Shown: positions 40,321 to 50,232, numbered from the stretch's first letter. The stretch is DNA of 64,000 nucleotides from Flavobacterium circumlabens (GCF_004345565.1 NZ_SLWA01000004.1:62001-126000); one strand, 5' to 3'. Notes: generated by a model not told the origin, from the letters alone. Program-made: numbers and translations.

Positions 40321-40464
40321 TGTTTAATCGTGGATATGTTTAATCGTTAATTCGTATAATTGTTTAATCGTTAAATTGTTGATAATCGTTGATTTGCTTT
40401 TTGGTTGTTTTGAACCACAATTTCAGAAATCAATTAAATGATTAAACAGTTAAACAATTAAACC
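40321..40464. repeat. TTTAATCGT-word repeat upstream of valS
   Basis: TGTTTAATCGT recurs at about 40321, 40339 and 40361, followed by the inverse words ATTAAACAGTTAAACAATTA at about 40440-40460. A related inverted repeat lies at 59618-59663. The rest of the 291-bp gap between valS and the DUF1573 gene is plain AT-rich DNA. Confidence 0.5.
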
Positions 40465-40602
40465 AAAACAAAATTGGTTCAATTTTTGTAATTGTAACTG
40501 ACAGCAAAAGTAAATAATTAAGTACATTATAAAAAGAGAAATAATAATTTGTGTATTAATTAAATCAGAGTATATTTACTTACAACTTAAAAACAATTTC
40601 GA

Positions 40603-40983
40603 ATGAAAAATGTAGCCACTTTTATTATAATCGCATTGTTTAGCACAATTGGTTATGCACAAAACGGCCCTAAAATTGAATTTGCAGCCCCGGATAATAC
40701 AATTGATTATGGAAAAATCTCAAAAAATGATAACGGCCTTCGATCTTTCGAATTTACCAATACAGGAGATGCACCCTTATTAATCATCGGAGCAGAATCT
40801 ACCGTTAGTTCTATAGTAGTAACAAAACCTGCTGCTGCCATTCAACCTGGAAAAAAAGGAAAAATTGATGTAAAATACAATATGGCTGCCGGTCCGATTC
40901 GAAAAACAATTACAGTTGAAACCAATGCCGTAAATTATCCTGACGGCAGAGTCGCCCTTAAAATTAAAGGAGAAGTCTTATAA
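40603..40983 (+). CDS. DUF1573 exported protein
   Basis: 126 aa. Signal peptide (MKNVATFIIIALFSTIGYAQ), then a single Ig-like beta sandwich: TIDYGKISKNDNGLRSFEFT, NTGDAPLLIIGAESTVSSIV and PGKKGKIDVKYNMAAGPIRK with ITVETNA. The F.NTGDAPL and PGKxGxI.V.YN motifs define DUF1573, an ASPM/MSP-like domain family in the periplasm or on the surface of Bacteroidota. Function unproven. Confidence 0.9.
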   Translation: MKNVATFIIIALFSTIGYAQNGPKIEFAAPDNTIDYGKISKNDNGLRSFEFTNTGDAPLLIIGAESTVSSIVVTKPAAAIQPGKKGKIDVKYNMAAGPIRKTITVETNAVNYPDGRVALKIKGEVL

Positions 40984-41004
40984 AAAATTAAATTCTAAAA
41001 ATAA

Positions 41005-41037
41005 CAAAAGCCGTTTCTATTAGAAACGGCTTTTTTA
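41005..41037. terminator. Bidirectional terminator
   Basis: AAAAGCCGTTTCT pairs with AGAAACGGCTTTT around ATT, T-run following. It lies between convergent genes at 40603 (+) and 41072 (-). Confidence 0.9.
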
Positions 41038-41071
41038 TGAAATAAATCCGACAGGTTTTGAAATGTATATT

Positions 41072-41560
41072 TTATTTTGATTTCTCTGTACAGTCAGCAG
41101 TATCAAATTTATATTTCACACGTTCAAAATCGATAGGTTTATCTTTAACCAAATAAGTAACTCCCATCGTCGTCTGCATGGTTCCGTTTCCTAAAATAAG
41201 TTGTTTCTCACGTTTTAGAAACGCCATTGGATTTTTGAATGTTTTATTTTTATTGGTTATTTCTATAAAAGTGTAATCTGCAAATAAGGTATCCCCATGA
41301 AATTCTCCGGTGATTTCCCCTGTTTTTTCAGGCGCACCAAAAACCTTCATGATCATGTTCCCGCTTAATTTTCCGCTTTTTAAGGTATTCAGTTTTAAAT
41401 CAATAGTATCTTTTTCGTACACTGCTTTATAACATTCGGTACTTACTATCTTTTCGGCATCCGCCTTAGCAGCTCCTGCCTCTTTCTCGTTTTCATTTTT
41501 TTTACAGCTTTGGAGTCCGATACAGGCTAGTAGTAAACAGGAAATCGCTAGATTTTTCAT
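41072..41560 (-). CDS. Hypothetical lipoprotein
   Basis: 162 aa. Signal MKNLAISCLLLACIGLQSCK with lipobox LQSC (Cys19), followed by a Lys/Glu-rich linker (KKNENEKEAGAAKADAEK). The mature domain ECYKAVYEKDTIDLKLNTLK, GKLSGNMIMKVFGAPEKTGE, GEFHGDTLFADYTFIEITNK is a small lipocalin-like or META-type beta domain. Frequent in Flavobacterium as a hypothetical protein. Role unknown. Confidence 0.75.
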   Translation of the reverse strand: MKNLAISCLLLACIGLQSCKKNENEKEAGAAKADAEKIVSTECYKAVYEKDTIDLKLNTLKSGKLSGNMIMKVFGAPEKTGEITGEFHGDTLFADYTFIEITNKNKTFKNPMAFLKREKQLILGNGTMQTTMGVTYLVKDKPIDFERVKYKFDTADCTEKSK

Positions 41561-41654
41561 AATTATTTTTTTAAAGGTCGTTGTTATCCTATAAAATTAA
41601 ATAAAAAAGAAGCTAAAAAAAAGCTTCTAAATTAAAATTTCAATTTATTCAAAA

Positions 41655-41693
41655 AACAAACCCGACAAGTTTTGAAAACCTGTCGGGTTTGTT
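41655..41693 (-). terminator. Terminator of T9SS-associated operon
   Basis: AACAAACCCGACA pairs with TGTCGGGTTTGTT. It lies 22 bp 3' of the OmpA gene on the - strand. Confidence 0.85.
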
Positions 41694-41714
41694 TAGTACG
41701 TACGATTCGTAAAT

Positions 41715-43817
41715 CTACAAATTCTTAATTACGAATTCGCTTCGTCTGTTCAGTTCGTGTTCTTCTTCCGTGCAGGAGTCATCTGTTTTACATTTTATAA
41801 TGGGTACTGATTCTCCGTAGCCTTTTGCGATTACCCTATTGGCCTCAATCCCTGATTCCAGTAAAAATTCTCTGGTTGAAGAAGCCCTTTTCTGGGATAA
41901 ATTTTCATTAAACTTCGCATTACCTCTGGAATCTGTATGCGATCCTATTTCGATAACCATTCCCGGATATTTTTTCATCAGGGCAACAACCCTTCCTAAA
42001 ACCACTTTAGATTCTTTTCGGATGTACCACATATTGTAATCAAAATAAATAGGATCGGTCTTTATAATCAATCGGTCCTTATCTTTTACAACATCTTTTT
42101 CCTGCTTTAAAATCTGCTCGACTTTTTCTTTTTTCTTAATTTCAGAAGCCACTATTTCATCTGCTTTTGCTTTTTTCTCTGCTTCTTTTAAAGCAATAAC
42201 TGCCAAGGCTTCTTTCTCTTTTTTCTCTTCCACGAGACGCTGCTCTTCTAATCGAATTGCATCCAAAGATTTAAGCGCCATCGAAGCATCGTTGCCGGCA
42301 TTTCTCGTTTTGCCCGAAGATATGGCTCTGGACTCATTCGTATACTTTTCCTTAAACGCTACAACAGTAAAGGAACTTTCGCAGGCAACCGTAAAACTAA
42401 ATTTACCATCTGCGGAAGTAGTACTTGTATTGATTGTTTTTTTATCGGCATCCTGCAACATTACAATGGCATTCTCCAGAGCCCCTTTCGTACTAATATC
42501 TGTAATCGTACCGGTAATAAATTGTTTGCAGTCCTCTACAATCAGTTCTTTGGTTTCTTTGAATTGATAAATATCGTCACTTCCCTTTCCTCCTTCTCTG
42601 TTCGATGCAAAATAACCTTCTTTGCTGTCTGAAATATTAAATGAAAAATCATCTGAATTCGAATTTAAGGGCAAACCAATATTGACTGGTTTTGAATATT
42701 CATTTCCGTTAATTTCGGAAACAAATACATCGAGGGAACCATATCCTAAATGTCCGTCTGAAGAAAAGTAAAGTTTATTGTCCGGCGAAGCAAAAGGAAA
42801 CTGTTCTCTTTTATTGGTATTGATAGCGGGTCCGAGGTTTTTTGGCGTGTCAAATGCTCCTTTATTAATATTGACGGAATAAAGATCAAACGAGCCTAAT
42901 GATCCGGGCATATCAGAAGAAAAATACAGCACTTTTTCATCGGCATTCAGAGCCGGATGTTCTACCGAATAGTCTGCACTATTAAAAGGCAGTGATGTTA
43001 TATTTGTCCATTTACCCTCGACTAATTCTGCTTTGAAAATTTGAAGATTGGAAATTTTCTGTTCATTTTTTTTCTTCTTACCGTTTTTAGAATTATTACG
43101 TGTAAAATAAATCGTATTCCCGTCTTTTGTAAAAACGGCATTGGATTCGTGCATTCCGGTTTTTAATTCCTTAGCGAAATAATGCACTATTGAATCTGCC
43201 GAATTGATGTTCTTCAAGGGTACTTTAACCAAATTCAGATACGTCTCATTATCCCATTTAAACTTTTTATCCAGCAATCCGGGTTTTAGTTTTACTGCGG
43301 CAAAGACCAGATTATCCCGGTACTTAACTGCTCCAAATTCAGAGTTAGGCGTATTTACAGCCAGGTTTTTAATTTCAAACCGATTACCAATTGCCGAAAC
43401 ATTTTCTAATTCTTTTAGCTCTTTTTCAAAAGAAACAAGATCTTCCGTATTGGCAGATTTTGCATAATATTCTTTCAATGCACCATTGGCATCATCGTAA
43501 CTATTACTTGCCTTTAGGGTTTGTGCATATCTGTAGTAATATTCCCTGTCTAAATCTTTATCATAACTTTTAACCAAAAGTCTGTAATATCGCTGTGCTT
43601 TTATTAAATCATTTGTATAATAATAAGAATCAGCCAGATTTTTAATGACCTCTTGTGAAGGTTTTTCTTCTGCTAATTTCTCATATAAAATAATAGATTC
43701 ACTGTAATATGTTTTATCAAAAAATCGTTTGGCTCTCACCAAATCCTGATCCTGGGCGTTTATAAACTGTATTAAAAATACGAATATAACAACGAGTATT
43801 TTTTTCATATTTTTCAT
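41715..43817 (-). CDS. OmpA-family protein with TPR and PD40 repeats
   Basis: About 700 aa. The longer frame starts at 43844 inside the PorP/SprF gene; the ATG at 43817 (MKNMKKILVVIFVFLIQFIN) gives a signal peptide and no overlap, and one at 43808 is also possible. Order: signal peptide, TPR-like repeats (about 20-130), PD40/WD40-like strands (YFTRNNSKNGKKKK, VLYFSSDMPGSLGSFDLYSV, KLYFSSDGHLGYGSLDVFVS), a CarboxypepD_reg-like domain (ITGTITDISTKGALENAIVM), a Lys/Glu-rich coiled coil and a C-terminal OmpA domain that binds peptidoglycan (IEIGSHTDSRGNAKFNENLS, RRSEFVIKNL). Similar to PorE-type T9SS proteins. Last gene of an operon. Confidence 0.9.
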   Translation of the reverse strand: MKNMKKILVVIFVFLIQFINAQDQDLVRAKRFFDKTYYSESIILYEKLAEEKPSQEVIKNLADSYYYTNDLIKAQRYYRLLVKSYDKDLDREYYYRYAQTLKASNSYDDANGALKEYYAKSANTEDLVSFEKELKELENVSAIGNRFEIKNLAVNTPNSEFGAVKYRDNLVFAAVKLKPGLLDKKFKWDNETYLNLVKVPLKNINSADSIVHYFAKELKTGMHESNAVFTKDGNTIYFTRNNSKNGKKKKNEQKISNLQIFKAELVEGKWTNITSLPFNSADYSVEHPALNADEKVLYFSSDMPGSLGSFDLYSVNINKGAFDTPKNLGPAINTNKREQFPFASPDNKLYFSSDGHLGYGSLDVFVSEINGNEYSKPVNIGLPLNSNSDDFSFNISDSKEGYFASNREGGKGSDDIYQFKETKELIVEDCKQFITGTITDISTKGALENAIVMLQDADKKTINTSTTSADGKFSFTVACESSFTVVAFKEKYTNESRAISSGKTRNAGNDASMALKSLDAIRLEEQRLVEEKKEKEALAVIALKEAEKKAKADEIVASEIKKKEKVEQILKQEKDVVKDKDRLIIKTDPIYFDYNMWYIRKESKVVLGRVVALMKKYPGMVIEIGSHTDSRGNAKFNENLSQKRASSTREFLLESGIEANRVIAKGYGESVPIIKCKTDDSCTEEEHELNRRSEFVIKNL

Positions 43818-43818
43818 T

Positions 43819-44748
43819 TTAGAAGAATCTTGGTGATTTATCATATCCTTTTCCTAATAAATCTAAATCAAAGAGCAGCATAATTTCGTGTGTACCAGAA
43901 TTAAACTGCCCCAAATTTGAAAGGGTATAATCGTATGAATATCCTACCCTGAGTGAAGGTGTAATATTAATATTGAATAACCCGCTTACTGAATCATCTA
44001 AACGGTAAGCTGCCCCTAGTTCAAATTTGCCGTTGTATAAAACATTTGCCGTTAGATCCACAGTTATTGGAGATCCTTTAACAAATTTTGACATAAATGC
44101 GGGTTTTAATTTTACCCTGTCATTGATTTGAAAAACATATCCGGCCGTTAAAAAAGTATGAATTTCTTCTGATCCATAGGCATTTATTCCTGATTTTTCC
44201 TCAATATGTTTTGAACTCAATATGTTAGGAGCTGACAATCCGGCGTAGAAATTATTTCTGAAATAATAGGCACCAATTCCAATATTGGGCCGGGTCACGT
44301 TGATGTTTTGAGCGAATGCAAGATCAGTTTCCGTATCAGTAAAACGAAATCCGTTAAAATTGGTCTGCAAGGATGTAAACCCGGCTTTTAGTCCAAGTGA
44401 AAGTTTATTTTTTCCACCTAAATTCAGGACATAAGCAAAATCAGCATAAAAATTATTCTCTTTTTTGGCACCATCACCAATATCATCCGAAATTAACGAC
44501 AAACCAACTTCTATCTTATCACTTATGGCGGTGTGTCCGAAAAAGGTAAACGTTTTTGGAGCACCATAAGCACCAACCCATTGGGTTCTGTAGAGTCCTC
44601 CAACATTCAGCATGGCAGGAGTTCCTGTCGCATATGCCGGATTGACCACACTCATATTATACATATAATGGGTGTATTCCGGATCCTGCTGCGCTGAAAC
44701 TGAGGTTATATAAAAGAGAAGACTTATAAAAAGTATTATTTTTTTCAT
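43819..44748 (-). CDS. PorP/SprF-family type IX secretion membrane protein
   Basis: 309 aa. Signal peptide (MKKIILFISLLFYITSVSAQ), then QDPEYTHYMYNMSVVNPAYA, the PorP/SprF hallmark, and a 14-strand-type outer-membrane barrel. SprF-like proteins work with the T9SS to export or retain one specific large cargo with a type B (gliding-motility C-terminal) signal, usually encoded directly upstream. Here the upstream gene is such a cargo, which supports the pairing. The downstream OmpA gene starts right after the stop. Confidence 0.93.
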   Translation of the reverse strand: MKKIILFISLLFYITSVSAQQDPEYTHYMYNMSVVNPAYATGTPAMLNVGGLYRTQWVGAYGAPKTFTFFGHTAISDKIEVGLSLISDDIGDGAKKENNFYADFAYVLNLGGKNKLSLGLKAGFTSLQTNFNGFRFTDTETDLAFAQNINVTRPNIGIGAYYFRNNFYAGLSAPNILSSKHIEEKSGINAYGSEEIHTFLTAGYVFQINDRVKLKPAFMSKFVKGSPITVDLTANVLYNGKFELGAAYRLDDSVSGLFNINITPSLRVGYSYDYTLSNLGQFNSGTHEIMLLFDLDLLGKGYDKSPRFF

Positions 44749-44780
44749 TTGAAAATCATATTAAAGAAGGCAACAATGAA

Positions 44781-47411
44781 TCATCTATTTAAATAAAGAC
44801 GCCCCTGCCTAGGTGGCTTATTATCTTTATTAAAATGGAGAACGTAAAAATAAACCCCGTTAGCTGCTACTCCATTACTAATACCGCTTGTTTCATAATT
44901 TATTCCATCCCATCCCAGTTTATCTTTAAAGCCTTTATACATTCGGCTTCCATATCTGTTGAAAATTTCAAGTACATAATCGGGATACAAAAAGTCGATA
45001 TCCGGAATGACGAAAACGTCATTTACCCCATCTCCATTAGGAGAGAACCCATCGGGGATAAAAAGATTTTCGGGAGCGTCACAATTCGTTAACGATACAA
45101 CAACTTCAATACTTTTTTCTGAAATACAATTGGTTGCATCTGAAAAATCGAATCCGTAATATCTTCCATTTTGAACCAAAGGTGTGGTTGAGGGCAAGAG
45201 GTTTCCATTAGCTGCGGCATCATACCAAACTACCGAAGCAGGTGAATTGGTGCGATTAGTCAGATCTAAAATCGTAGGATTATCCAGTCCGCAAAAACCT
45301 GATCCCTCTGAATTTAATTCGGGAGCAGCAGGATCATTTATGGTAACCGAAATCATCGTGGCTGGGGATGTACAGCCAGCCGCAGAAGTTTCTTTTACAT
45401 AATAATTCTCTGATTGTAAAACATATGCAGGATCAAGAGGTGTCGTTGCCGTTTCAGAAATATACCATTTGTATTGCGCTCCATTGGGCTGCAAGTTGGC
45501 AATTGTTGCGTCATCAACCTTACAAAAAGACTGAGGTGCTGCGGATGGGGCAGCCGGGATCGCATTTATTAAAAAGCTATGCGACAAATTGCTGAGATTA
45601 ACACCACATCCATTTTTATTATCCGTTAAATTCACAATATAAACGGCATAAGAGCCAGGATTTGAAGCCGAAGTGGAAGGAATTATAAAACTGGCATTCC
45701 CTCCTGAAACTAACAAATTAATTGTTAGCGGTGTAGATGTTGTGTTATCGGAAACAATATAAGATAGAGAGATATCGGTTAAGGCCCCTAATCCCGTAAG
45801 CGAAACGGTAACAGGTTCTTCAAAACATACATTCTTAATCTGCATTCTTAAAGCTGCTGTATAAGGTATATGTTTTATTACAATAGCACCACTCACATTT
45901 GCGGTATTAGAGCATTGAGAAATTACATGGGTAATATTCGTAATCGTTATTACTGCATTCCCGGGATTAGGACTTAAATTAGGCGGAAGCGTAAAACTTG
46001 CATTCCCTCCGATAAATGTAACTCTGGCTATTTGTCCGGATGCCTGATTGTCTCCTGATAAATTATAAGTAAGGTCATAGATTCCATCGCCAATTTTTAC
46101 TGCATCGGAAATTTGTATCAGTGCACCCTGATTTTGGCAGGTTGTGGTTTGTGCAATTTTTGCGTTATCCAAATCCGGCAATGGATAGATAATTAAGTCA
46201 TCCGACAAATTACCCATGATATTAGCACAGATTTTCAAACTATTTGTTTTATAAATACTTATAATATTTACGTTATAAGTTCCGACGTCCTGAAAATAAT
46301 TTGGATTTATTGGGAATACAAGCGTTCCATTATTAAAATTTGCTGAGGCAATTTCAGTTCTTCCATTGAGTCCTGACACCTGAAATGTTACATAATAGGC
46401 ACCATTAGGAATAGCTGCAGGTCCTTTTTTAATGGTAACGGAATAGTTTGCAGTTGGTATTTCGGTTTCACAGATATCACTATTGACTGTAACGGTAGCC
46501 CCTGTAAAATCAAGCTTTTTCTCGAGTCTGATCCATGCTACTTTTTCGTCGTCTGGACAAATTGGTTTTTGAGATAAAACCTTATAGCCAAAATAATAAT
46601 ATCCTTCACCAAATCTATCGTATATTTTTTCAATATCAACAAAGCGGTCTCCGGCAAATGTCAATTCTCCTGTACTGATACGATTTCCGTCTCTCCAGGT
46701 TCCCCCCGGATCTTGGCCTGCCAGTAAATTATTAAGATCAAAGTTCTTGTAAGCTGACAAACCATCTGATCCACACAAAGATAAATTTATATCTTCACCT
46801 GCTTTTGGAGCCCTGACAACCGTTATCACTGCCGTTGAAGATACCTCAGGGCAAGTACCGATAGCAGGTATCGTGTAGGTAAATCCGTAATCACCTTCTA
46901 ATTCAGAAATATTAATAACGGGATCTACTTTTTTATTGGTAGTGTTATCATACCACTGTCCATAATCCTGTGGCCCTAAAAAGAGTCCATTAAAAGCCTC
47001 GAAAAGATTAAAAGTTATGTTTGCACTACATTGCGTAGAATTTGAGGCAACACCGGAATATCCACCAATAGTAACTGTTACCACTGAGGAATTATCGGTA
47101 CAGCCTGCTGCACCATTTACTGTATACGTATAGCGGTACGTTTTGCTTTGGCGAATAAGATGCGCATTTAAAACTCCTGTATTTGCATCTAATCCTCCGG
47201 ATTCATCATCATCTGACCAAGTTCCTCCAGCCGTTGGCGTTCCTCCCAATGCTGCATATAAATTAATGGATCTATTAGCAAGGTTTGGAATATCACAGAC
47301 TGTAAGTCCACCATCATCACCTGCACATTGTGCATGAATGTTGCCGGATAATAATGAGGAAAAAACAAAAAATAATATAAATTGTAAGAATTTGATGTAG
47401 CTTTTTACCAT
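44781..47411 (-). CDS. T9SS type B cargo with gliding-motility C-terminal domain
   Basis: 876 aa. Signal peptide (FLQFILFFVFSSLLSGNIHA-Q), then several Ig-like or PKD-like domains rich in Cys, with repeated words PGGTWRDGN, LVSGGNASFIIPSTSASNPG and TFIGGNASFTLPPNLSPNPG. The C-terminal ~95 residues are the gliding-motility-associated domain: LFIPDGFSPNGDGVNDVFVI, LEIFNRYGSRMYKGFKDKLG, WDG and NGVYFYVLHFN. This is the signal for export by the type IX system (type B). It is probably a surface adhesin-like protein; PorP/SprF and OmpA genes follow 32 bp later as one operon. Confidence 0.92.
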   Translation of the reverse strand: MVKSYIKFLQFILFFVFSSLLSGNIHAQCAGDDGGLTVCDIPNLANRSINLYAALGGTPTAGGTWSDDDESGGLDANTGVLNAHLIRQSKTYRYTYTVNGAAGCTDNSSVVTVTIGGYSGVASNSTQCSANITFNLFEAFNGLFLGPQDYGQWYDNTTNKKVDPVINISELEGDYGFTYTIPAIGTCPEVSSTAVITVVRAPKAGEDINLSLCGSDGLSAYKNFDLNNLLAGQDPGGTWRDGNRISTGELTFAGDRFVDIEKIYDRFGEGYYYFGYKVLSQKPICPDDEKVAWIRLEKKLDFTGATVTVNSDICETEIPTANYSVTIKKGPAAIPNGAYYVTFQVSGLNGRTEIASANFNNGTLVFPINPNYFQDVGTYNVNIISIYKTNSLKICANIMGNLSDDLIIYPLPDLDNAKIAQTTTCQNQGALIQISDAVKIGDGIYDLTYNLSGDNQASGQIARVTFIGGNASFTLPPNLSPNPGNAVITITNITHVISQCSNTANVSGAIVIKHIPYTAALRMQIKNVCFEEPVTVSLTGLGALTDISLSYIVSDNTTSTPLTINLLVSGGNASFIIPSTSASNPGSYAVYIVNLTDNKNGCGVNLSNLSHSFLINAIPAAPSAAPQSFCKVDDATIANLQPNGAQYKWYISETATTPLDPAYVLQSENYYVKETSAAGCTSPATMISVTINDPAAPELNSEGSGFCGLDNPTILDLTNRTNSPASVVWYDAAANGNLLPSTTPLVQNGRYYGFDFSDATNCISEKSIEVVVSLTNCDAPENLFIPDGFSPNGDGVNDVFVIPDIDFLYPDYVLEIFNRYGSRMYKGFKDKLGWDGINYETSGISNGVAANGVYFYVLHFNKDNKPPRQGRLYLNR

Positions 47412-47570
47412 AGAGTATTATTTTTCTGTAAACATAAGGAAATAGCGGGGTCTTTCAAATAAAAAGAGTATTTTTCTTATTAATTTTAATTACATTTAAA
47501 TATATCATTAAAAATAAGACTAATTTAATGTTATTTCAGCCAACAACAGATTTATTACAACATTAAAAAA

Positions 47571-48896
47571 TTATAATTCATCCTCAAGCTTAAATCTGAA
47601 TTTTAAGATTAAGCTATTTCTTTCTACTTCTAAATTAATCCAGATATCATCTTCTGATTTTAAAAGGGCATTGATTTGTTGCAGGGTAAATTTGTATGGA
47701 ACTACTTTATTGATGCTTACTATAATATCGCCTTTCATCAGACCACATTTTTCAGCAGCAGAAAACTTCCGGATATTTACGATTTCATAGACTGGCTTTA
47801 ATAAAAATTTATATCTGAAATTATCATTTTTACTTAAAGTTTCATTGACATCCGACATAGACGTAGCCACTTGTACAGTCTGTAGATGAACCGTTTCCTG
47901 TACCCATTGCAAACCATTATGCTGAACGGTGATTCCGCTTTTATTATAAGTAAACGGTTCTGAAAATTTGCTGTTTTTTTTCAGATATAATTTCTGATCT
48001 GCATAATCTAAAACTACTGTAAATCTTTTCAAAATTTCTCCTCCCACAGAACCTATTCGACCCGGAACCATTTTTACATTTCGAATCGATGTCGAATCAG
48101 GAAAAGCAACAATAGAGTTTTTGAAATCAAAGTCAGCTATCGAAAATTTTGGAATTTTAGCCCGATGTCCTTCAATGTCCCCGCTAAAACCTTTTCCTAA
48201 AAAATCGGGGAAATTCTTTTTGGGCAATCTTATTTTATCATTTTCAAAAATCCAGAATGCATCACTATTACCAATGTCAATCAGTAATTTAGCAGTCACA
48301 TCCTGATCCACTACAACCGCTTTTGCTTGAATATAGGGCTTTGATTTTTCTATGGTTATCGGGATAGATTTGAATTTTTTCTGAAGCCTGTCCCTCACCT
48401 TTTCGTTATTGGAGTGTACGATAATTTTCTTCTTCTGATAATTGATTTCGACTAAATTATTTTTAAAAAATTTGTAGCCAATAATTCCATTGACAGGAAT
48501 CCCGATATGGGAAGACAAATTAAAATTCTGATCCAGAATGATATAAACTAAATGGTTTGTTGATTTTAAACCATGGGTTTCTAATATATTATTTGTTGAT
48601 TTCAGTCCTTCAATTTCTTCCTCACTTCCCAGTCCTCTGAGCTTTATTTTCTCAATATTATTAAAGCTGACTTCCTGCTTCTCTTCCATACTGAACAAAA
48701 TTGTTTCTTCGACCCCGGAATCCAGTAGGAAATTTAACTCAACCCCATTCACTTTTATAGGAATAAAAATAAGATTGTTTATCAATTTAAAGGGAATAGT
48801 AACTTTTGAATGATGGCTGTCCATCAAAAAATCATTTTGCGCATTAAGCACAAAAGGTGTTAAAAGTCCAAAAAACAATACAATATATTTTTTCAT
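47571..48896 (-). CDS. Retropepsin-like aspartyl protease family protein with PDZ domain
   Basis: 441 aa. Signal peptide (MKKYIVLFFGLLTPFVLNAQ). Two retropepsin-type lobes: the first has LLDSG (D59) in LNFLLDSGVEETILFS; the second LLIDIGNSDAFWI (D207) where the usual D-T/S-G is D-I-G. A C-terminal PDZ domain (about 355-441) follows, with FSAAEKCGLMKGDIIVSINK and VVPYKFTLQQINALLKSEDD. Such exported PDZ-aspartyl proteases are common in Bacteroidota. The DIG motif makes catalysis by the second Asp questionable. Divergent from the aminotransferase gene. Confidence 0.82.
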   Translation of the reverse strand: MKKYIVLFFGLLTPFVLNAQNDFLMDSHHSKVTIPFKLINNLIFIPIKVNGVELNFLLDSGVEETILFSMEEKQEVSFNNIEKIKLRGLGSEEEIEGLKSTNNILETHGLKSTNHLVYIILDQNFNLSSHIGIPVNGIIGYKFFKNNLVEINYQKKKIIVHSNNEKVRDRLQKKFKSIPITIEKSKPYIQAKAVVVDQDVTAKLLIDIGNSDAFWIFENDKIRLPKKNFPDFLGKGFSGDIEGHRAKIPKFSIADFDFKNSIVAFPDSTSIRNVKMVPGRIGSVGGEILKRFTVVLDYADQKLYLKKNSKFSEPFTYNKSGITVQHNGLQWVQETVHLQTVQVATSMSDVNETLSKNDNFRYKFLLKPVYEIVNIRKFSAAEKCGLMKGDIIVSINKVVPYKFTLQQINALLKSEDDIWINLEVERNSLILKFRFKLEDEL

Positions 48897-49018
48897 TGAT
48901 AATTTTTTACCATAAAATTAATAAAAATATTGATAATTGTTACATTTTAATAAGTCCACTTATTGTTTACGCTAAATTCGAAAAAAAAATGCAAATTTGC
49001 ACTTCAATACTAAAGCAC

Positions 49019-50215
49019 ATGCCAACAATTTCACTAAAAGGCACAAACATGCCCGAATCACCGATACGCAAACTTGCTCCTTTTGCAGATATTGCAAAAC
49101 AAAAAGGACACAAGGTGTATCATTTAAACATTGGTCAACCGGATATCAAGACACCCGAGGTGGCCATCGAGGCGGTAAAAAATATTGATTTAACTATTAT
49201 AGAATACAGCCCTTCTGCCGGATATGAGAGTTATAGAAAAAAATTAGCTCAGTTTTACCAACGCCAGAATGTAAATGTCAACCCGGAAGATATCATAATC
49301 ACTACAGGTGGTTCTGAAGCCTTGTTGTTTGCCTTGGCCACAATAACAGATCCGGGAGATGAAATCATTATTCCTGAACCTTTTTATGCCAATTATCATG
49401 CATTTGCATCATCGACAAGCGCAACGGTTATTCCTGTAATTTCTTCTATCGAAAATGGATTTGCGTTACCAAGCATTGAAGAGGTAGAGAAATTAATTAC
49501 ACCTAAAACCAAAGCTATTTTAATTTGTAATCCCGGCAATCCAACGGGTTATTTATATACAGAAGCTGAAATTAAGCAATTAGCAGGTCTGATCAAAAAG
49601 CACGATTTGTATTTAATTGCTGATGAAGTTTACCGTGAATTCCTTTATGATAAAGATGATGTTCATTATTCTGTCATGAATTTAGAAGAGGTACAACAAA
49701 ATGTAATCATGGTCGATTCTGTTTCTAAACGTTACAGTATGTGTGGCGCAAGAATTGGTTGTCTGGTAACGAAAAACAGAGATGTTTTGTCAACGGTTAT
49801 GAAATTTGCACAGGCACGACTGAGCCCTCCTACTATTGAACAAATTGCCTGTGAAGCAGCGATAGATACACCTCAGAGTTATTTTGATGAAGTTATTTCA
49901 GAATACAAAAGCCGTCGTGATACTTTGATTACCGAATTAAATAAAATTGAAGGTGTCATCGTAACCAAACCAAAAGGTGCTTTTTATTGCATTGCGCAAT
50001 TACCAATTGATGATGCGGATCAATTTGCACAATGGCTTTTAGAAAGTTATGACCTGAACGGAGAAACTGTAATGGTCGCTCCCGCAGCAGGATTTTATTC
50101 CACTCCGGGAATGGGTCTAAATCAGGTTCGAATTGCCTATGTTTTAAATAAAAAAGATTTAATAAGCGCCGTAAATGTTTTAAAAGAAGCACTGCTGGTT
50201 TATAATAAGAAATAA
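49019..50215 (+). CDS. PLP-dependent aminotransferase, class I/II (aspartate-like)
   Basis: 398 aa from ATG 49019; the frame is open from 48857 over the divergent promoter region, so the shorter start is used. Fold type I motifs: HLNIGQPDIKTPEVAIEAVK, TTGGSEALLFALATI, AILICNPGNPTGYLYTEAEI with the substrate-pocket NPGNPTG, DEVYREF, and the PLP-lysine in DSVSKRYSMCGARIGCL. It interconverts amino acids and 2-oxo acids (aspartate/aromatic-type family); specificity not visible. A 12-bp palindrome TGCAAATTTGCA lies at 48990-49001 before the start. Confidence 0.93.
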   Translation: MPTISLKGTNMPESPIRKLAPFADIAKQKGHKVYHLNIGQPDIKTPEVAIEAVKNIDLTIIEYSPSAGYESYRKKLAQFYQRQNVNVNPEDIIITTGGSEALLFALATITDPGDEIIIPEPFYANYHAFASSTSATVIPVISSIENGFALPSIEEVEKLITPKTKAILICNPGNPTGYLYTEAEIKQLAGLIKKHDLYLIADEVYREFLYDKDDVHYSVMNLEEVQQNVIMVDSVSKRYSMCGARIGCLVTKNRDVLSTVMKFAQARLSPPTIEQIACEAAIDTPQSYFDEVISEYKSRRDTLITELNKIEGVIVTKPKGAFYCIAQLPIDDADQFAQWLLESYDLNGETVMVAPAAGFYSTPGMGLNQVRIAYVLNKKDLISAVNVLKEALLVYNKK

Positions 50216-50232
50216 CCTGAAATAAAACAGCC

